NCBI GenBank assembly: GCA_045636125.1 | Contig: JAZTWX010000026.1 | Span: 65,070-129,069 of the forward strand | Source of the DNA: HGM04593 sp045636125 | GTDB lineage: Bacteria; Bacteroidota; Bacteroidia; Bacteroidales; Bacteroidaceae | Direction of reading: 5' to 3' | DNA: 64,000 nucleotides | Part shown: piece after piece, positions 62,601 to 64,000 of the stretch | Numbering within the stretch: position 1 is the first letter of the stretch | How the letters are laid out: the number at the start of each line of letters is the position of its first letter | Program-made: the position numbers and the translations under genes | The notes under the pieces: model-generated | Told to the model about the DNA's origin: nothing | The model's database searches: none | Seen by the model: the letters and a program-made list of their open reading frames with translations, nothing else

Positions 62601-63033
62601 GCTCCCTGCCGTCTACGTGCCCGACAGCAACGAGCGCATACTCCTGTACCGCGAGCTCGACTCACTTGCCGACGAAAAAGAGATTGCAGCCTACCGCAGC
62701 AGGCTCAAGGACCGTTTCGGCGAAATCCCGCCACAAGCCGAAGAGCTTATAAAAATGGTGTCGATGCGCCACAAGGCAATGGCAATGGGCGTGGAGAAAA
62801 TTTACCTTAAAGGCGGCCGAATGAACATATTTTTTGTCGATGAAAAGAAGAAAAAGTTCTACGAGAGCGAGCTTTTCGGCGCTATTCTCACATACATAAA
62901 CACCAGCCAGTTCAAATGCCAGGTGCGGCAGGCCGACGGCCGCTGCGTAATAACAGTGGGCAACGTGAAGAACGTGGAAACGGCGCTTGCCTTTGTGGGC
63001 GAAATGCAAAGAGCCGCAAAATTGGGAGTATAA
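59683..63033 (+). CDS. mfd: transcription-repair coupling factor
   Basis: The 1116-residue motor removes RNA polymerase stalled at lesions and recruits UvrA. Domains in order are a UvrB-like N-terminus (to about 340), the polymerase-interacting CarD-like domain (about 425-500, GDYIVHIDHGVGKF), the RecG-like helicase with Walker A GDVGFGKT at 581-588 and DEEQKFGV, and the TRCF domain at the C-terminus. Length is normal for Bacteroidota. Confidence 0.97.
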   Translation: MEQKDLIAMYAAHPGVEALLKLREETGKKRTNIEGLTGSAAPMVLCGLKERAPQQTFLVIMNDADEAGYFYHDLIQMCGEENILFFPSSFRRALKYGHEDEANRILRTDVMSRLTSRRRQEGLIIVTHPDGLAEKVASQSDLEGNTLRVAVGDTIGRDEVEKRLAKLKFKEVTYVYEPGEYAVRGSLIDIFSYSSEYPYRIDFFGDEVESIRTFEVESQLSRERCDEAAIVPKVTGSENVAITQFLPKNAILVTKDIEYIKGSVDKLRSEGFTLQAKLSEEELPQMPELMSGDEIEAFTRSVKHWELRADASATGTKVKFETTPQPVFHKDFDLISRSLNEYLGKGYRIMLLTDEKHQAERLRTIFDERGDNIPFEHVEKTIHEGFCDNTLRTAFFTDHQLFGRYHNFRLRSDRARSGKVALTLKELKEFGTGDYIVHIDHGVGKFGGLVRIPNGNNVQEAIKLIYKNDDVVFVSIHNLHKISKYRGKEGDAPTISKLGTGAWERMKERTKKKIKDIARDLIKLYSQRYKEKGFAFSPDSYLQTELEASFKYEDTPDQRKTTDEIKRDMERSRPMDRLICGDVGFGKTEVAIRAAFKAATDGKQVAVLVPTTVLAYQHYLTFKKRLKEFPCNVQYLSRARSGAAAKQVLDDIKEGKVDIVIGTHRLTGKDVVFKDLGLLIIDEEQKFGVAVKEKLRQFKVNVDTLTMTATPIPRTLQFSIMGARDLSMIQTPPPNRFPIHTEIQTFDADVIKEAISFELSRNGQVFFINNRISNMQELERMIKRAVPDARICTGHGQMEPAELEKRLYAFINHDYDVLIATSIVENGIDIPNVNTIIINQAQNFGLSDLHQMRGRVGRGKRKGFCYLLTPPRESLTTDARRRLEAIESFSELGSGMHIAMQDLDIRGAGNLLGAEQSGFIADLGYETYQKILAEAVMELKEEEFADILTEESEGAEQEIYVKECFVESDLELLLPAVYVPDSNERILLYRELDSLADEKEIAAYRSRLKDRFGEIPPQAEELIKMVSMRHKAMAMGVEKIYLKGGRMNIFFVDEKKKKFYESELFGAILTYINTSQFKCQVRQADGRCVITVGNVKNVETALAFVGEMQRAAKLGV

Positions 63034-63084
63034 TGAATTTTAGCTATATTAGCGGGCAGAAACACAATTAACAGCAATATAATC

Positions 63085-64000
63085 ATGAACAAAAAGACAT
63101 TTTTCACACTGCTCACCGCAGTGGCAATGAGCGCAGGTGCAGCCGCACAAAGCGCAAAAGGCGGAATTGACGAAGCAATGTTCAAGGAGATAAGCAGCAG
63201 CTACAACCCCTCGGCAACCGAGAAGGCACTGCAGAACATTATCCTCGCCAACCCCATAAAAACCCTTTCGGTGAACCAGGAGAACCTCACTGAGCTCGAC
63301 ACCTATTTCAGCAATAGCGTAAATTCAAAGGGAATAACCAACCAGGAGTCGTCGGGCCGCTGCTGGCTGTTCACCGGCATGAACGTTATGCGCGCCAAAA
63401 TGATTGCCGAACAGAACCTCGATGAATTCCAGTTCTCACAGGTATACGGTTTCTTCTTCGACCAGCTCGAAAAGTCGAACCTCTTTTTGCAGAGCATAAT
63501 AGACACACGCAAGAAACCACAGGACGACCGCGTGGTAGAGTGGCTTTTCAAGAACCCGTTGAGCGACGGCGGTACCTTCACAGGAGTTGCCGACATTATC
63601 ACAAAGTATGGTATTGTGCCCAAAGGAGTTATGCGCGAGACATACACCAGCAACAACACCGATGCCTTTAACTCTTTACTCCAAAGAAAGTTGCGCGAAT
63701 TCGGTGTGCGCCTGCGCGACGCTTCGGCAAAAGGAGCAAAGGAGAAAGAACTTCTTGCGATGAAGAAAGAGCAGCTCAAGGTTGTGTACAAGATGCTGGT
63801 ACAGGTGTACGGCGTGCCCCCCACCGAGTTTGAGTGGGCTCCCAAAGATGCCAACGGCAAATACCGCGAGCAGCCCCAAAAGTACACCCCGAAAAGCTTC
63901 TACGAGAAGTTCGTTGGCGGCGACCTGCAGAACGATTTTGTAATGCTCATGAACGACCCCACCCGCCCCTACTGGAAGTGCTACGAGATTGAGTACGACC
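63085..64000 (+). CDS. aminopeptidase C/bleomycin hydrolase-type C1 peptidase, exported (3' end outside window)
   Basis: The frame is open to the window edge, giving the first 305 residues. A signal peptide (residues 1-21, ending AAAQ) precedes a papain-like C1B domain: oxyanion-hole Gln87 and nucleophile Cys93 in NQESSGRCWLF. The family forms cytosolic hexamers in other organisms; Bacteroidota have exported versions. The catalytic His and Asn lie beyond the window. It starts 51 bases after mfd. Confidence 0.93.
   Translation, partial: MNKKTFFTLLTAVAMSAGAAAQSAKGGIDEAMFKEISSSYNPSATEKALQNIILANPIKTLSVNQENLTELDTYFSNSVNSKGITNQESSGRCWLFTGMNVMRAKMIAEQNLDEFQFSQVYGFFFDQLEKSNLFLQSIIDTRKKPQDDRVVEWLFKNPLSDGGTFTGVADIITKYGIVPKGVMRETYTSNNTDAFNSLLQRKLREFGVRLRDASAKGAKEKELLAMKKEQLKVVYKMLVQVYGVPPTEFEWAPKDANGKYREQPQKYTPKSFYEKFVGGDLQNDFVMLMNDPTRPYWKCYEIEYD

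Overview
The window reads as chromosomal DNA of a gut-type Bacteroidales bacterium (phylum Bacteroidota). Three things point there: families largely confined to the phylum (DUF4290, DUF4294, the PdxJ-ExbB-ExbD-TonB gene order), glycan-degrading GH95, GH84 and GH109 enzymes, and several exact matches to the Bacteroidota -7 promoter element TAnnTTTG. Family or genus cannot be fixed from sequence reading alone. No rRNA, tRNA, CRISPR array or intact insertion sequence was seen.

Layout. 1-7751: tail of a GH95 fucosidase, a secreted nuclease, a thioredoxin-like protein (reverse strand), then a forward unit of DASS transporter, outer-membrane barrel and GH84 beta-N-acetylglucosaminidase. 7752-9326: a small A+T-rich accessory patch with an exported protein of unknown family, a start-less C-terminal fragment that resembles a polymorphic-toxin tail, and an overlapping lipoprotein gene. 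9374-17793 (reverse): a BASS-type transporter, nnr, and a six-gene aromatic amino acid operon (DAHP synthase, tyrA, aroB, aroA, pheA, aroQ) with a recognisable promoter and a strong terminator. 18062-22536 (reverse): a GH109-like enzyme, then yicC-gmk-nadD-MORN protein. 22807-31978 (forward): a long housekeeping/envelope run of tsaB, DUF4290, murA, rimM, M23, dxr, rseP, serpin and alkaline phosphatase. 32062-39600 (reverse): M23/LysM peptidase, ndk, recG, ispD, DJ-1 protein, tonB, exbD, exbB, pdxJ. 39760-41700: nadK, then a second accessory patch with a paralogue of the unknown exported protein, a start-less lipoprotein remnant and a 21-bp perfect palindrome. 41710-49655: an ABC/MFP/TolC export operon facing a divergent two-component system. 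49662-54296: a heavy-metal-type RND pump with a His-rich adaptor. 54379-64000: sugar kinase, LOG protein, DUF4294, rRNA/tRNA methyltransferase, CoA-transferase, thioesterase, mfd, and the start of a C1-type aminopeptidase.

Most of the window is ordinary core genome. The parts that merit attention are: the two accessory patches, which share a paralogous exported protein, each followed by a similar transposon-end-like motif, one of them also holding a toxin-tail/lipoprotein overlap typical of toxin-immunity pairs; a response regulator of the NtrC type that has lost its AAA+ domain, with a spaced direct repeat in the divergent promoter it probably controls; a MurA with Asp in place of the catalytic Cys; and an M23 peptidase that has lost one active-site His.
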